From the NCBI GenBank assembly GCA_028749235.1, contig JAQULS010000006.1:1-40789 (forward strand): DNA of 40,789 nucleotides, read 5' to 3'. Shown one piece after another: positions 32,483-40,600 of the stretch; the first letter of the stretch is position 1; every line of letters starts with the position of its first letter. The position numbers and the translations under genes are program-made. Under the pieces are notes generated by a model. The model did no database searches. It was not told the origin of the DNA and saw only the letters and a list, made by a program, of their open reading frames with translations. This stretch comes from Acidobacteriota bacterium. GTDB lineage: Bacteria; Acidobacteriota; Aminicenantia; Aminicenantales; UBA4085.

Positions 32483-33105
32483 CGTGCCTCCTCACGCGCC
32501 TGCGTGGCCGCGACGGGCGGACGGCCGAAGCGCTCATCCAATGCCCTATTCAAGCCCAGAACGTTGACCAGTGGGACGTTGCGGCGGCCCTCGCGGCGAG
32601 CGCCGGCCCAGGTTCGCAGCCAGTCCCGGAGAGAACCCGGATCAAGACCCCGGTTCGAGGAGACACGGCCGACCTGGAATTCCGCGGCGGCCAAGGTCAG
32701 GTGCGGATCGAGCCCGCTGCCCGAGGCGGACAGGAGGTCCACCGGGACGGGATTCGCCGGCGTGCCGCCCAGTTCCGCGATCCGTCCCCTTACCCGAGCC
32801 GCCAGATCGGGACTCCCGGGAGGAAGATTGCTCCCCCCCGCGGCCGAAGCGTCGAAATCGACGGCCGAGGGCCGCGGCCAGAAGTAATCCGGACGAATGA
32901 ATTTCTGGGCGATCAGCTCGCTGCCGATGATATTCCCGGCCGCGTCCCGGACCAGCCACCCGGCGGCGGATGACGGGACGACGGCCTTCCCCAGCCCTCC
33001 CAGGAGAGCCGGGTAAACCCCGCCCAGAATCACCAACGAGAGGGCGGCGATACGAAGCGCGGCCGCCGTCTCTCGAATCCATTCCCTCCATCCCTTTGCG
33101 CTCAT
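32479..33105 (-). CDS. kdpC: K+-transporting ATPase subunit KdpC
   Basis: 208 residues with one N-terminal membrane helix (LRIAALSLVILGGVYPALLGGLGKAVVP) and the periplasmic KdpC domain: GSELIAQKFIRPDYFWPRPSAVDFDASAAGGSNLPPGSPDL, VPVDLLSASGSGLDPHLTLAAAEFQVGRV and VLGLNRALDERF. KdpC is thought to stabilise the KdpA-KdpB complex and raise ATP affinity. ATG 33105 follows GAGG by 6 nt; a TTG at 33117 would overlap the kdpB stop. The stop overlaps the kdpD-like start. Confidence 0.95.
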   Translation of the reverse strand: MSAKGWREWIRETAAALRIAALSLVILGGVYPALLGGLGKAVVPSSAAGWLVRDAAGNIIGSELIAQKFIRPDYFWPRPSAVDFDASAAGGSNLPPGSPDLAARVRGRIAELGGTPANPVPVDLLSASGSGLDPHLTLAAAEFQVGRVSSNRGLDPGSLRDWLRTWAGARREGRRNVPLVNVLGLNRALDERFGRPPVAATQAREEAR

Positions 33106-33113
33106 GGTTCGCC

Positions 33114-35210
33114 TCAAAAGAGCCCCGCCAGACCCAACACCCAGTCGATCAGCTTAATGCCCAGGAAGGGCGCGACGAGGCCGCCCAGCCCGTAAATCAG
33201 GAGATTCCTGCGCAGCAAAGCCTCGCCGCCGCGCGGCCGGTACCGGACGCCCCGCAAGGCCAGGGGGATAAGGGCGGGAATGATCAGGGCATTGAAGATC
33301 AAGGCCGAAAGCACCGCGCTCTGCGGCGTGGCCAGGCCCATGATATTGAGAACCCCCAGCCGCGGCACGGCCAGGCTGAAGACGGCCGGGATAATGGCGA
33401 AATACTTGGCCATGTCGTTGGCCACTGAAAACGTCGTCATCGCACCCCGGGTGATGAGGAGCTGCTTGCCGATCTCGATAACCTCGATCAGCTTGGTCGG
33501 ATCGTTGTCCAGGTCGACCATGTTCCCGGCTTCCTTGGCCGCCTGGGTGCCCGAGTTCATGGCCACTCCGATGTCGGCCTGAGCCAAGGCGGGGGCGTCG
33601 TTGGTCCCGTCGCCCATCATCGACACCAGGCGCCCGGCCTTCTGCTCGCGCCGGATGAAGTCCAGCTTATCCTCGGGCTTAGCCTCGGCCAGGTAGCCGT
33701 CCACCCCGGCCTCGGCGGCAATGGCGGCAGCTGTCAGCGGATTGTCGCCGGTGACCATGACGACCCGCAAGCCCATGGCCCGCAGGCGGACGAAGCGGTC
33801 GCGGATGCCGGGCTTGAGGACGTCCGACAGCGAGACGACCCCGAGGGCCCGCGGGCCGGCCGAAACGACGATCGGCGTCCGGCCCACGCGGGCCACAACG
33901 GCCACGGCTTCCCTCAGGGCGGGGGGGATATTCCCTCCTCGGCTCCGGATGTCGGACTCGATGGCGTCGGCCGCGCCCTTGCGGAAGGAACCGCCCTCCT
34001 TCGCGTCCAGGCCCGAAAGCCTCGTTTCGGCGCTGAAGGGGATGAGGACGGCGTCGGCGGGCGGCCGAGGCATCGCCGCGCCGAGCGTAAGCTCGCCCAG
34101 GCGGACGATGGATCGGCCCTCGGGAGTGGGGTCGCCGAACGAGGCGATGACGGCCGCCTCCGCCAGCTCGGCCTTGGCCACACCGGCCAGGGGGAAGAAC
34201 TCCACCGCCTGGCGGTCGCCGATGGTGATCGTCCCGGTCTTGTCCAGAAGGAGGGTGTCGATGTCGCCGGCCAGCTCGACGGCCTTGCCGCTCTTGGCCA
34301 CCACGTTCGCCGCCAGGGCCCGGTTCATGCCGGCCAATCCGATGGCCGCCAGGAGGGCGCCTATCGTGGTCGGAATGAGGCAGACCAGCAGCGAGACAAG
34401 CGTCGGGACGGGAATCCGGACGCCGAAGGCCCGGCCGATCGGCCCCAGGGCGCCTGTCACCAGCAAGAAGGCCAGCGTCAATCCCGCCAGGGTCACGGTC
34501 AGGGCCAGCTCGTTGGGCGTCTTCTGGCGGGATGCGCCCTCGACCAGGGCGATCATCCGGTCGAGAAAGGATTCGCCCGCCCCGGCCGTGATCCGGACGA
34601 CGATGCCATCCGAAAGGACGCGCGTCCCGCCGGTCACGCCCGAGCGGTCGGTCCCGGCTTCGCGAACGACGGGAGCGGACTCGCCCGTGATCGCGGATTC
34701 GTCCACGGTGGCGATCCCCTCCACGACCTCGCCGTCGCCGGGGATGATCTCCCCCGCCCGCACGATCACCAGGTCGCCGGGGCGAAGAGACTCGGAAAGA
34801 ACGGCCTCCTCGCCGGCCTCGGTCCGGCGCCGGGCCTGAGTCGATTGGCGGGTCTTGCGCAATCCCTCGGCCTGGGCCCTCCCGCGGGCTTCGGCCAGGG
34901 CCTCGGCGAAGTTGGCGAACAGAACGGTTAGCCACAGAACGACGACGACGGCCAAAGTGTAGGCGAATGTGTTTCCCTGGTCGGCGGAACGATCGAAAAG
35001 CGCCACCGTCGAGACAAAGGCCCCCAGCTCCGTCACGAACATGACCGGGTTGCGGGCCATGCGCCGGGGGGCCAGCATCCGGAAGGCCTCGCCGGCCGCG
35101 GCCCGGGTCTGGGACGGTTCGAACAGCCGCGCCGCGGCCCGGGCCCGGATCTCCTTACGGGGATTCCTCTTGCCGATCGGGCGGACGGAGGCTGGCATCT
35201 TGTCCCTCAT
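33114..35210 (-). CDS. kdpB: K+-transporting P-type ATPase, catalytic subunit KdpB
   Basis: A 698-residue P-type ATPase that energises K+ import through KdpA. The actuator-domain loop is SAITGESAP (TGES at 175-178; its Ser is the site of inhibitory phosphorylation in E. coli KdpB). The phosphorylated Asp323 lies in LLLDKTGTITIGDR. The nucleotide domain has RKGAADAIE and the hinge motif is VSMMGDGTNDAPALAQADIGVAM. The membrane motif CLIPTTIGALLAAIG and the last helices (NIMGLATPQSAVLSALIFNALIIPALIPLALRG) are typical. ATG 35210 overlaps the kdpA stop (ATGA); MPASV at 35198 with GAGGG upstream is an alternative start. The much longer open frame upstream is antisense-like carry-through of kdpA and is rejected. 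Confidence 0.97.
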   Translation of the reverse strand: MRDKMPASVRPIGKRNPRKEIRARAAARLFEPSQTRAAAGEAFRMLAPRRMARNPVMFVTELGAFVSTVALFDRSADQGNTFAYTLAVVVVLWLTVLFANFAEALAEARGRAQAEGLRKTRQSTQARRRTEAGEEAVLSESLRPGDLVIVRAGEIIPGDGEVVEGIATVDESAITGESAPVVREAGTDRSGVTGGTRVLSDGIVVRITAGAGESFLDRMIALVEGASRQKTPNELALTVTLAGLTLAFLLVTGALGPIGRAFGVRIPVPTLVSLLVCLIPTTIGALLAAIGLAGMNRALAANVVAKSGKAVELAGDIDTLLLDKTGTITIGDRQAVEFFPLAGVAKAELAEAAVIASFGDPTPEGRSIVRLGELTLGAAMPRPPADAVLIPFSAETRLSGLDAKEGGSFRKGAADAIESDIRSRGGNIPPALREAVAVVARVGRTPIVVSAGPRALGVVSLSDVLKPGIRDRFVRLRAMGLRVVMVTGDNPLTAAAIAAEAGVDGYLAEAKPEDKLDFIRREQKAGRLVSMMGDGTNDAPALAQADIGVAMNSGTQAAKEAGNMVDLDNDPTKLIEVIEIGKQLLITRGAMTTFSVANDMAKYFAIIPAVFSLAVPRLGVLNIMGLATPQSAVLSALIFNALIIPALIPLALRGVRYRPRGGEALLRRNLLIYGLGGLVAPFLGIKLIDWVLGLAGLF

Positions 35211-36889
35211 CTTCCCGGCCCGGCCAGAATCTCGGTCACCGGTCCGAGCACGGCGACGGGCATGAACAGCAGCGCGCCCACCAGAAGGACCGTCCCCAAG
35301 AGGATTATTCCGAAGAGCGGCGTGTCGATGCGGAACGAGCCCGCGGTCTCGGGCGTGGGCGCCTTGGCGGCGAGCCGGCCGCCGATAAGGAGCGGCAGGA
35401 TGATCGGCAGGTAGCGGCCGAGGATCATGACCGCGGCGCTGGCCAGATTCCAGGCCGCGGTGCCGTCGGCCAAGCCCTCCAGGCCGGAGCCGTTGTTGGC
35501 CGAGGCCGAGGTGAACTCGTAGAGGATCCGGCTGAAGCCGTGGGCACCCAGGGGAGGCGTGAACCCGGCCAGCCGGGGGATGGCCGTGAACAGGACCGTG
35601 CCGCCCAGGATCAGGACCGGAGGCACGAGGAGTCCGAACAAGGCCAGCTTCATCTCCGGGGTTTCGATCTTGCGCGACATATATTCCGGCGTCCGCCCGA
35701 CCATCAGCCCGCAGATGAAGACCCCGATGACGATGTAGAGGAACAAGTTGAGCAGGCCCACCCCGACCCCGCCGAAAGCCACGTTCGTCCACATCCCGAC
35801 CAGGAGAATGAGAACCGTGGCGGGGTGGCGGCTGTCCAGCATGCCGTTGACCGATCCGTTGCCCAAGGAAGTGGTCAGAGCCGACCAGAACGGCCCGGCG
35901 GCCGAGCCGAAGCGCAGCTCCTGGCCCTCCCAATTCAGGCTCGAGGGCGCGGCGGCGGGATCGCGGAAGGCCGGGGAAGGCCGCATCTCCAGACCCAGGC
36001 AGAGGACGACGTTCACCAGGATCAAGGCGGCCATGACCCCGAACACGACGGCGGCGTGGCGCCGCCGCCGGGTCATCCGGCCGAACATCCAGACGCAGGC
36101 CATCGGCAAGATGAGCATAGCCAGCGTTTCGACGACATTGGTCAGTCGGGACGGATTCTCGAAGGGATGGGCGGAGTTGGGGCCGAAATAACCGCCGCCG
36201 TTGGAGCCGATTTGCTTGATGGCCTCGAAGGCGGCCACGGGGCCGCGGGCGATCGTCTGGATCCCGCCTTCCAGCGTCCGGGCCGTCACGGCCCCGCCCC
36301 AAGTCATCGGCACGCCGGCCAGGACGAGAACGGCTCCGCCGACGAGCGCCAGCGGGAGCAGGACGAAGAGCGCGGCCGAAACGACGTCGCGAAGAAAGTT
36401 ACCGACCTTGACCCGGCCGGACAAGCCGCGGGCCAAGGCGGCTAGGGCGGCCAAGCCGGTCGCGGCCGAGAGGAATTGCAGGACCATCAATCCATAGACC
36501 TGGGCCGCCGGACTCAGCATCGCTTCGCCCGAGTAATGCTGAAGGTTGGTGTTGGTGACGAAGGAAGACGCGATGTGGAGGATGAGGTGGAAGGACAACC
36601 GGCCTTTGTGGTCTGGGTTCCCGGGCAGGACGGCTTGCAGAGCCAGGATCAGAACGACAAGGACCAAGAGAACGGCGTTGAAAACCAGAAGCGACCGGAT
36701 GTAGCCGCCGGCCGATTGGCCCTCGCCGACGGCCCGGCCGCCGACGGCGCGCAGAATCCGGGCCCGCGGCCCGGTCGCTCCCGCCGAGGACGGGGAGGGC
36801 GCTTCAAAGACGGCGGCCATCCAGCGGCCCAACGGGAAAGACAGGGCCGCCGCGCCCAGAAGAACGGCGGCCATCGTCGTCATATTCAT
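35207..36889 (-). CDS. kdpA: K+-transporting ATPase, K+-binding channel-like subunit KdpA
   Basis: A 560-residue membrane protein of the superfamily of K+ transporters. The four selectivity-filter loops are visible: FVTNTNLQHYSGE, QIGSNGGGYFGPNSAHPFENP, SLGNGSVNGM and FTSASANNGSGLEG, each with the central Gly. The C-terminal helices (LPIILPLLIGGRLAAK, FGIILLGTVLLVGALLF) complete the fold. K+ selected here passes through an internal tunnel to KdpB. The length matches E. coli KdpA (557). It starts 16 bp after the kdpF stop and its stop overlaps the kdpB ATG. Confidence 0.97.
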   Translation of the reverse strand: MNMTTMAAVLLGAAALSFPLGRWMAAVFEAPSPSSAGATGPRARILRAVGGRAVGEGQSAGGYIRSLLVFNAVLLVLVVLILALQAVLPGNPDHKGRLSFHLILHIASSFVTNTNLQHYSGEAMLSPAAQVYGLMVLQFLSAATGLAALAALARGLSGRVKVGNFLRDVVSAALFVLLPLALVGGAVLVLAGVPMTWGGAVTARTLEGGIQTIARGPVAAFEAIKQIGSNGGGYFGPNSAHPFENPSRLTNVVETLAMLILPMACVWMFGRMTRRRRHAAVVFGVMAALILVNVVLCLGLEMRPSPAFRDPAAAPSSLNWEGQELRFGSAAGPFWSALTTSLGNGSVNGMLDSRHPATVLILLVGMWTNVAFGGVGVGLLNLFLYIVIGVFICGLMVGRTPEYMSRKIETPEMKLALFGLLVPPVLILGGTVLFTAIPRLAGFTPPLGAHGFSRILYEFTSASANNGSGLEGLADGTAAWNLASAAVMILGRYLPIILPLLIGGRLAAKAPTPETAGSFRIDTPLFGIILLGTVLLVGALLFMPVAVLGPVTEILAGPGR

Positions 36890-36905
36890 AAAGACTCCAA
36901 AGCGT

Positions 36906-36989
36906 TTAGAACTTCTCGGGATCGATCAAAGCGTAAACCAAATACCCCAGGCAGAAGACATACAGGAGGACGGCCAGCCATCCGGTCAT
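36906..36989 (-). CDS. kdpF: KdpF, 27-residue subunit of the K+-transporting ATPase
   Basis: A tiny gene read as MTGWLAVLLYVFCLGYLVY followed by ALIDPEKF and a TAA stop. A single membrane helix ending in the (L/I)xxPE(K/R)F motif is the KdpF pattern. KdpF sits against KdpA and stabilises the complex. GAGGAGG lies 7 nt before the ATG. The ATG overlaps the stop of the kinase gene (ATGA), and kdpA follows after 16 bp. Confidence 0.93.
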   Translation of the reverse strand: MTGWLAVLLYVFCLGYLVYALIDPEKF

Positions 36990-38851
36990 GGACGAACCTC
37001 CTCGACCTTCGGCCCATCCGCCTCGCCCCCGGTTTTCGGCAGGGTGAACCAGAACAGCGTTCCCTGCCCCGGCTCGCTCTCGACCCCGACCTCGCCGCCG
37101 TGATGGCGGATCGTCTCTCTGACGATGGCCAGCCCCAGCCCCACGCCAGAAGCGGGATCCTGGCCGGGGGCGCGGAAGAACGGGGAAAAAATCTTGTCGA
37201 GATACTCGGGGGAAATGCCCCGTCCCGTGTCGCGGACGCGAAACCGGACGCCGGCCGGATCGCTTTCGGCCTCGATGTGGATCGATCCGCCCGCTTCGGT
37301 ATAGCGGAAGGCATTGGACAGCAGATTATCGAAGACCAGGGCGATCCGGCTCCGGTCGGCCAGCACCCGGGGTAGATCGGGCGGCGCGGAAGCCGCCAGG
37401 GCAATGCCGCGATCCTTGGCCTCCGAAAAATGGCGGTCGGCCGCGTCCCGGATCAGCGAAACCGGATCCGTGGGACGAAAGGTCATCTGAGCCCGTCCGG
37501 ATTCGATGCGGTCTATATCCAGCAGGTCGTTGACGATCCGGACCAGCCTCTCGCTCTCGTCGCGAGCCGCTAAAGCCAATTCAGCCTGCTTGGGATTGAG
37601 GTCGCCCAGGGACTCGTCAAGGAGCATGTGGAGCGACATCCGCAGGGCGGTCAGCGGCGTTTTCAGTTGATGAGAAACCGTGGCCACCACGCTTCGCTTG
37701 AGCTCAAGCTGCTCGTGGAGATCGGTGACATCAAGGAGCAGGACGGCCAGGCCGGAGGGCTCTTCGGGCCCGCCGCCCGTGGACAGCGGCAGAACGACGG
37801 GGTGGAACAGGCGTTCCCGCAAGCCATCGAATCTCTGAAGAAAGTCCTCCCCCCGGACCTTGGGCTCGGCCGGGCGGTTCTCCGCCAGGGCCCTGTCGAT
37901 CAGGCCGTTCAGCCAACCCTCTCCCAGGGCGCGGGCGTCGGCGCCGGGCTTAAGCCCGAACAGCCGGTCGGCCGGATCCGTGGCCAGCTCGACGCGCCCG
38001 TCGAGGTCGAGGACGGCGATCGGCGTCGGCAGGGCCTTGAAGACCTCCTCGGTGGCCCGGCGGGTCCGCTGGATCTCCAAGCGGTCCTGCCGACGCAGAC
38101 GGCGGAGCCCTTCAGCCATGTCGTTGAAGGCCTCCGCCAGCCGGCCGATCTCATCGCGCCCCTTGGGCTGGAGGACGAGGTCGAGGTTGCCGCGCCTGGC
38201 CTCGTCGGCGAACACGGTCAGGCGGCGGATGGGCCAGAGGATCCAACGGCGGATGGATAGGCTGTAAATGAGGGCGACGGCGGCGGCCGCGAGTATGACC
38301 AGCAGGAGCTGGCGATGAGCCGTCGCGGCTTGCGCCCGGGCCCGGTCATTGGCCTCGACCATGTTGGCCTGGTTGAGGTCCAGGATCTGTTGGGCCAGGC
38401 TCTTGAGCTCGAGAAAACGGGGGTAGAGATCGTCAAGATAAAGGGCCCGGCGTTCTTCCAGGGGGCGGGAGGCGTCGACGACGGCGGCGATCGATTCCGC
38501 ATAAGCGGCATAGAGAGCGGGAATTTTTCCGGCCGTCTCCCCTTCTCCGGACAGGGTGATGTTATTCAGCTCCTTGTCGAGCGCCGAGGCGAAGACCTTG
38601 CGGTTATCGTCGACCAAGCGGCGGCTCTCGTCCGGACGGCCCATGAAAGAGAACAGGACGCCGCTGTCGATGCGCTCCAGGGCTTCCTTCATCGACTGAC
38701 AGGCGATGACGCTCTTATAGTTCTCGCGCAGGATGACATCGATGGAACGCCCCAGGACGGATATCTTGGTCATCGTCAGGAGCCCGATCCCGCCGACGAG
38801 GAGAAACAGGCCGCCGAAGCCAAGGATCAGTTTTTGCCGGATTCCAAGCAT
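36986..38851 (-). CDS. KinB-like membrane sensor histidine kinase, partner of the NtrC-type regulator
   Basis: 621 residues. A first membrane helix (LILGFGGLFLLVGGIGLLTM) and a second (LLLVILAAAAVALIYSLSI, about 182-200) enclose a 150-residue helical periplasmic sensor domain. HAMP (about 200-253), PAS (about 270-375) and the kinase core follow. The H-box is VVATVSHQLKTPLTALRM (His394), the N-box is FDNLLSNAFRYTEAGG, G1 is RVRDTGRGISPEYL and G2 is GVGLGLAIV. The layout and the VSHQLKTPLTALRMSLHML stretch resemble Pseudomonas KinB, whose partner AlgB is the type of regulator encoded upstream. It replaces KdpD as the kinase of this operon (inference from position). It opens the transcript made from the sigma-54 promoter at 38879-38894, and its stop overlaps kdpF. 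Confidence 0.9.
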   Translation of the reverse strand: MLGIRQKLILGFGGLFLLVGGIGLLTMTKISVLGRSIDVILRENYKSVIACQSMKEALERIDSGVLFSFMGRPDESRRLVDDNRKVFASALDKELNNITLSGEGETAGKIPALYAAYAESIAAVVDASRPLEERRALYLDDLYPRFLELKSLAQQILDLNQANMVEANDRARAQAATAHRQLLLVILAAAAVALIYSLSIRRWILWPIRRLTVFADEARRGNLDLVLQPKGRDEIGRLAEAFNDMAEGLRRLRRQDRLEIQRTRRATEEVFKALPTPIAVLDLDGRVELATDPADRLFGLKPGADARALGEGWLNGLIDRALAENRPAEPKVRGEDFLQRFDGLRERLFHPVVLPLSTGGGPEEPSGLAVLLLDVTDLHEQLELKRSVVATVSHQLKTPLTALRMSLHMLLDESLGDLNPKQAELALAARDESERLVRIVNDLLDIDRIESGRAQMTFRPTDPVSLIRDAADRHFSEAKDRGIALAASAPPDLPRVLADRSRIALVFDNLLSNAFRYTEAGGSIHIEAESDPAGVRFRVRDTGRGISPEYLDKIFSPFFRAPGQDPASGVGLGLAIVRETIRHHGGEVGVESEPGQGTLFWFTLPKTGGEADGPKVEEVRP

Positions 38852-38878
38852 GGTAGTTCGCCTTTCGCAGGGAGTTAA

Positions 38879-38894
38879 TGCAAAGGATATGCCA
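38879..38894 (-). promoter_or_regulatory. Sigma-54 (-24/-12) promoter of the kinase-kdpFABC-kdpD operon
   Basis: On the minus strand: TGGCA, six bases, TTGCA. This matches the consensus TGGCAcg-N4-TTGCw with the required GG-N10-GC spacing. Transcription would start near 38868, about 17 nt before the kinase ATG at 38851, leaving room for the AAAGG site. The regulator encoded just upstream has the GAFTGA loop that contacts sigma-54. Confidence 0.78.
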
Positions 38895-39028
38895 TGGCGG
38901 CCGTTTCATTTACAGGCGGGGACGGCCGGGCATGACCGGAAGCGTCTTGCATAATGCACGATCGGGATGGACGGACGTTGCGGGATGCGGCCCGATCGAC
39001 CCTCGGGGCGGAACGATAAACCCGTTCG

Positions 39029-39110
39029 ATACCCCGGGCTAAAGCCCGGGGTATTTGCAGGGTTAATACTGAGCGGCGCTTATAACGCCGATTTGAAAAT
39101 CGGGGTTTGG
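39029..39110. repeat. Cluster of palindromes between the regulator gene and the sigma-54 promoter
   Basis: Three inverted repeats in 82 bp: ATACCCCGGGC-TAAA-GCCCGGGGTAT (39029-39054, 11-bp arms), CGGCG-cttataa-CGCCG (39074-39090), and CCGATTT-GA-AAATCGG (39088-39103). The first is REP-like and could form the 3' end of the regulator transcript, though no U-tract follows. The last lies about 195 bp upstream of the sigma-54 promoter, a normal distance for an enhancer-binding site. The rest of the 272-bp gap (38852-39123) holds no gene. Confidence 0.7.
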
Positions 39111-39123
39111 CGCCGCGAATGTA

Positions 39124-40491
39124 TCAATCGAGCCCGTAAAGCTTTCGCTTTCTCCAGAGTGTGGCTTGATCGATGCCCAATATCTCGGAGGCTTCCTGGA
39201 GCGATCGCGAGGCCGCTATCACGCCCCGGATATGGGCCTCTTCGATCCGCTCCAGGGAGATCGGGGCGCCGATATGAAGGGCCGGGGCACGGGGAACGAG
39301 GCCGGCAGGCAGGTGCTCGAGGCCGACCCGCCCGCCCGGGCAGAGAATGACGGCCCGCTCGACGGCGTTGCGGAGCTCACGGATATTGCCCGGCCAAGCA
39401 TAGGACCGCAGGGCTGCCAAGGCCTCGGCCGTGAAAGCCAGTCCCGGCTTGTGGTTCTGGCCGGCGAAAAAGGCCAGCATGTCCGCGGCCAGGAGCTCGA
39501 TATCCTCGGCCCGTTCCCGCAGCGGCGGCAGTTCGATCGGGAAGACGTTCAATCGGTAGTACAGATCCTCGCGGAAGGCGCCCCGGCCGACCGCGGTCCC
39601 GAGGTCGGCGTTCGTGGCGGCGATGATGCGCACGTCGGCCCGCCGAAGGCTGGCCTCCCCCACCCGCTCGTATTCGCGGTCCTGCAGGAAACGCAGCAGC
39701 TTCGGTTGGATCGACATCGGCAGGTCGCCTATTTCATCGAGCAGAAGCGTTCCCCCTTCGCAGGCTGCGATGCGGCCGGAATTGTCCCGGACGGCTCCCG
39801 TGAAGGCCCCCTTGGCGTGTCCAAAGAGCTCGCTCTCCAGAAGCTCCGGACTCAAGGAAGGGCAGGAGATGACGCCCAGCGGTTTGTCCCGCCGCGGACT
39901 CCAGGAGTGAATGGCCCGAGCCAAGACGGATTTGCCCGTCCCGCTCGGCCCGCGCAGGAGGACGACCGCTTCGGACGAGGCCACTTGACGGGCGGACTCG
40001 ACGGCCCGAGCCATGTCGGGATTCCGGGTCTGGAAGCTGACCTCCGGGTTGGCCCGGCGGAGGTCGTCCTGCAAGGCCGAGAGCCGGCGCTCCATGCGGC
40101 GCAGGGCACCGACACGGTCCGCCACGAGGAGGACCTGCTCGGGCACGAACGGCTTCGGGATGTAATCGACCGCGCCGCGCCGCATGGCTTCAACCGCGGT
40201 TTCGATCGAGGCGTAGGCGGTGATGACCACGATTTTAAGCCAGGGCGACTCCCCAAGCAGGCGGGGGATGAGGTCGAGGCCGTTATCGGCCCCCAAACGG
40301 AGATCGACAAAGGCCAGGTCGAAGGCCTGCCGGCCGGCCTCCGCAAGCGCGTCCGGAACGCGCCCCACGGCGGAGACGCGATGGCCCCGGGTTTCCAGAC
40401 AAACGGCCAGGACCCGGCGGATGTTGACCTCGTCGTCGACGATGAGGACGTTCAGCCGGTCTTCGGCGACTTCGGTCCCGTTCAGGTTCAT
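39124..40491 (-). CDS. NtrC-family (AlgB-like) sigma-54-dependent response regulator
   Basis: 455 residues. The receiver domain has LIVDDEVNIRRVL with the phospho-acceptor Asp63 in AFVDLRLG, Thr in VVITAYAS and Lys in YIPKPF. The AAA+ activator domain has Walker A GPSGTGKS (181-188), the sigma-54 contact loop GAFTGA (228-233), Walker B GGTLLLDEIGDL and the arginine finger region FREDLYYRLNVFPIELPPLRER. A Fis-type helix-turn-helix ends the protein (LQEASEILGIDQATLWRKRKLYGLD). The ending is closest to AlgB. It probably activates the promoter at 38879-38894 and so K+ uptake (inference). ATG 40491 has GGGGAGA about 8 nt upstream. A normal sigma-70-type promoter precedes it. Confidence 0.93.
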   Translation of the reverse strand: MNLNGTEVAEDRLNVLIVDDEVNIRRVLAVCLETRGHRVSAVGRVPDALAEAGRQAFDLAFVDLRLGADNGLDLIPRLLGESPWLKIVVITAYASIETAVEAMRRGAVDYIPKPFVPEQVLLVADRVGALRRMERRLSALQDDLRRANPEVSFQTRNPDMARAVESARQVASSEAVVLLRGPSGTGKSVLARAIHSWSPRRDKPLGVISCPSLSPELLESELFGHAKGAFTGAVRDNSGRIAACEGGTLLLDEIGDLPMSIQPKLLRFLQDREYERVGEASLRRADVRIIAATNADLGTAVGRGAFREDLYYRLNVFPIELPPLRERAEDIELLAADMLAFFAGQNHKPGLAFTAEALAALRSYAWPGNIRELRNAVERAVILCPGGRVGLEHLPAGLVPRAPALHIGAPISLERIEEAHIRGVIAASRSLQEASEILGIDQATLWRKRKLYGLD

Positions 40492-40539
40492 AGCCGGGTT
40501 CTCCCCTGCGGCCCGTGCGGCGTGCCGTGTTCACCAAGG

Positions 40540-40568
40540 ATCATAAGACCGCCGCCGGGACGGGTCAA
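40540..40568 (-). promoter_or_regulatory. Housekeeping-type promoter of the response-regulator gene
   Basis: Minus strand: -35 TTGACC (40563-40568), 17-nt spacer, -10 TATGAT (40540-40545), 48 nt before the regulator ATG. Confidence 0.6.
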
Positions 40569-40600
40569 GCCGGCGGCCGGCGGGGACGCCGGCGCAGGCT

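Noticed and set aside
35211-36302. N-terminal extension of kdpB (364 codons before the chosen start)
   Set aside because: It overlaps kdpA out of frame and is Arg/Gly/Asp-rich; KdpB of 698 residues starting at the ATGA overlap is the normal length.
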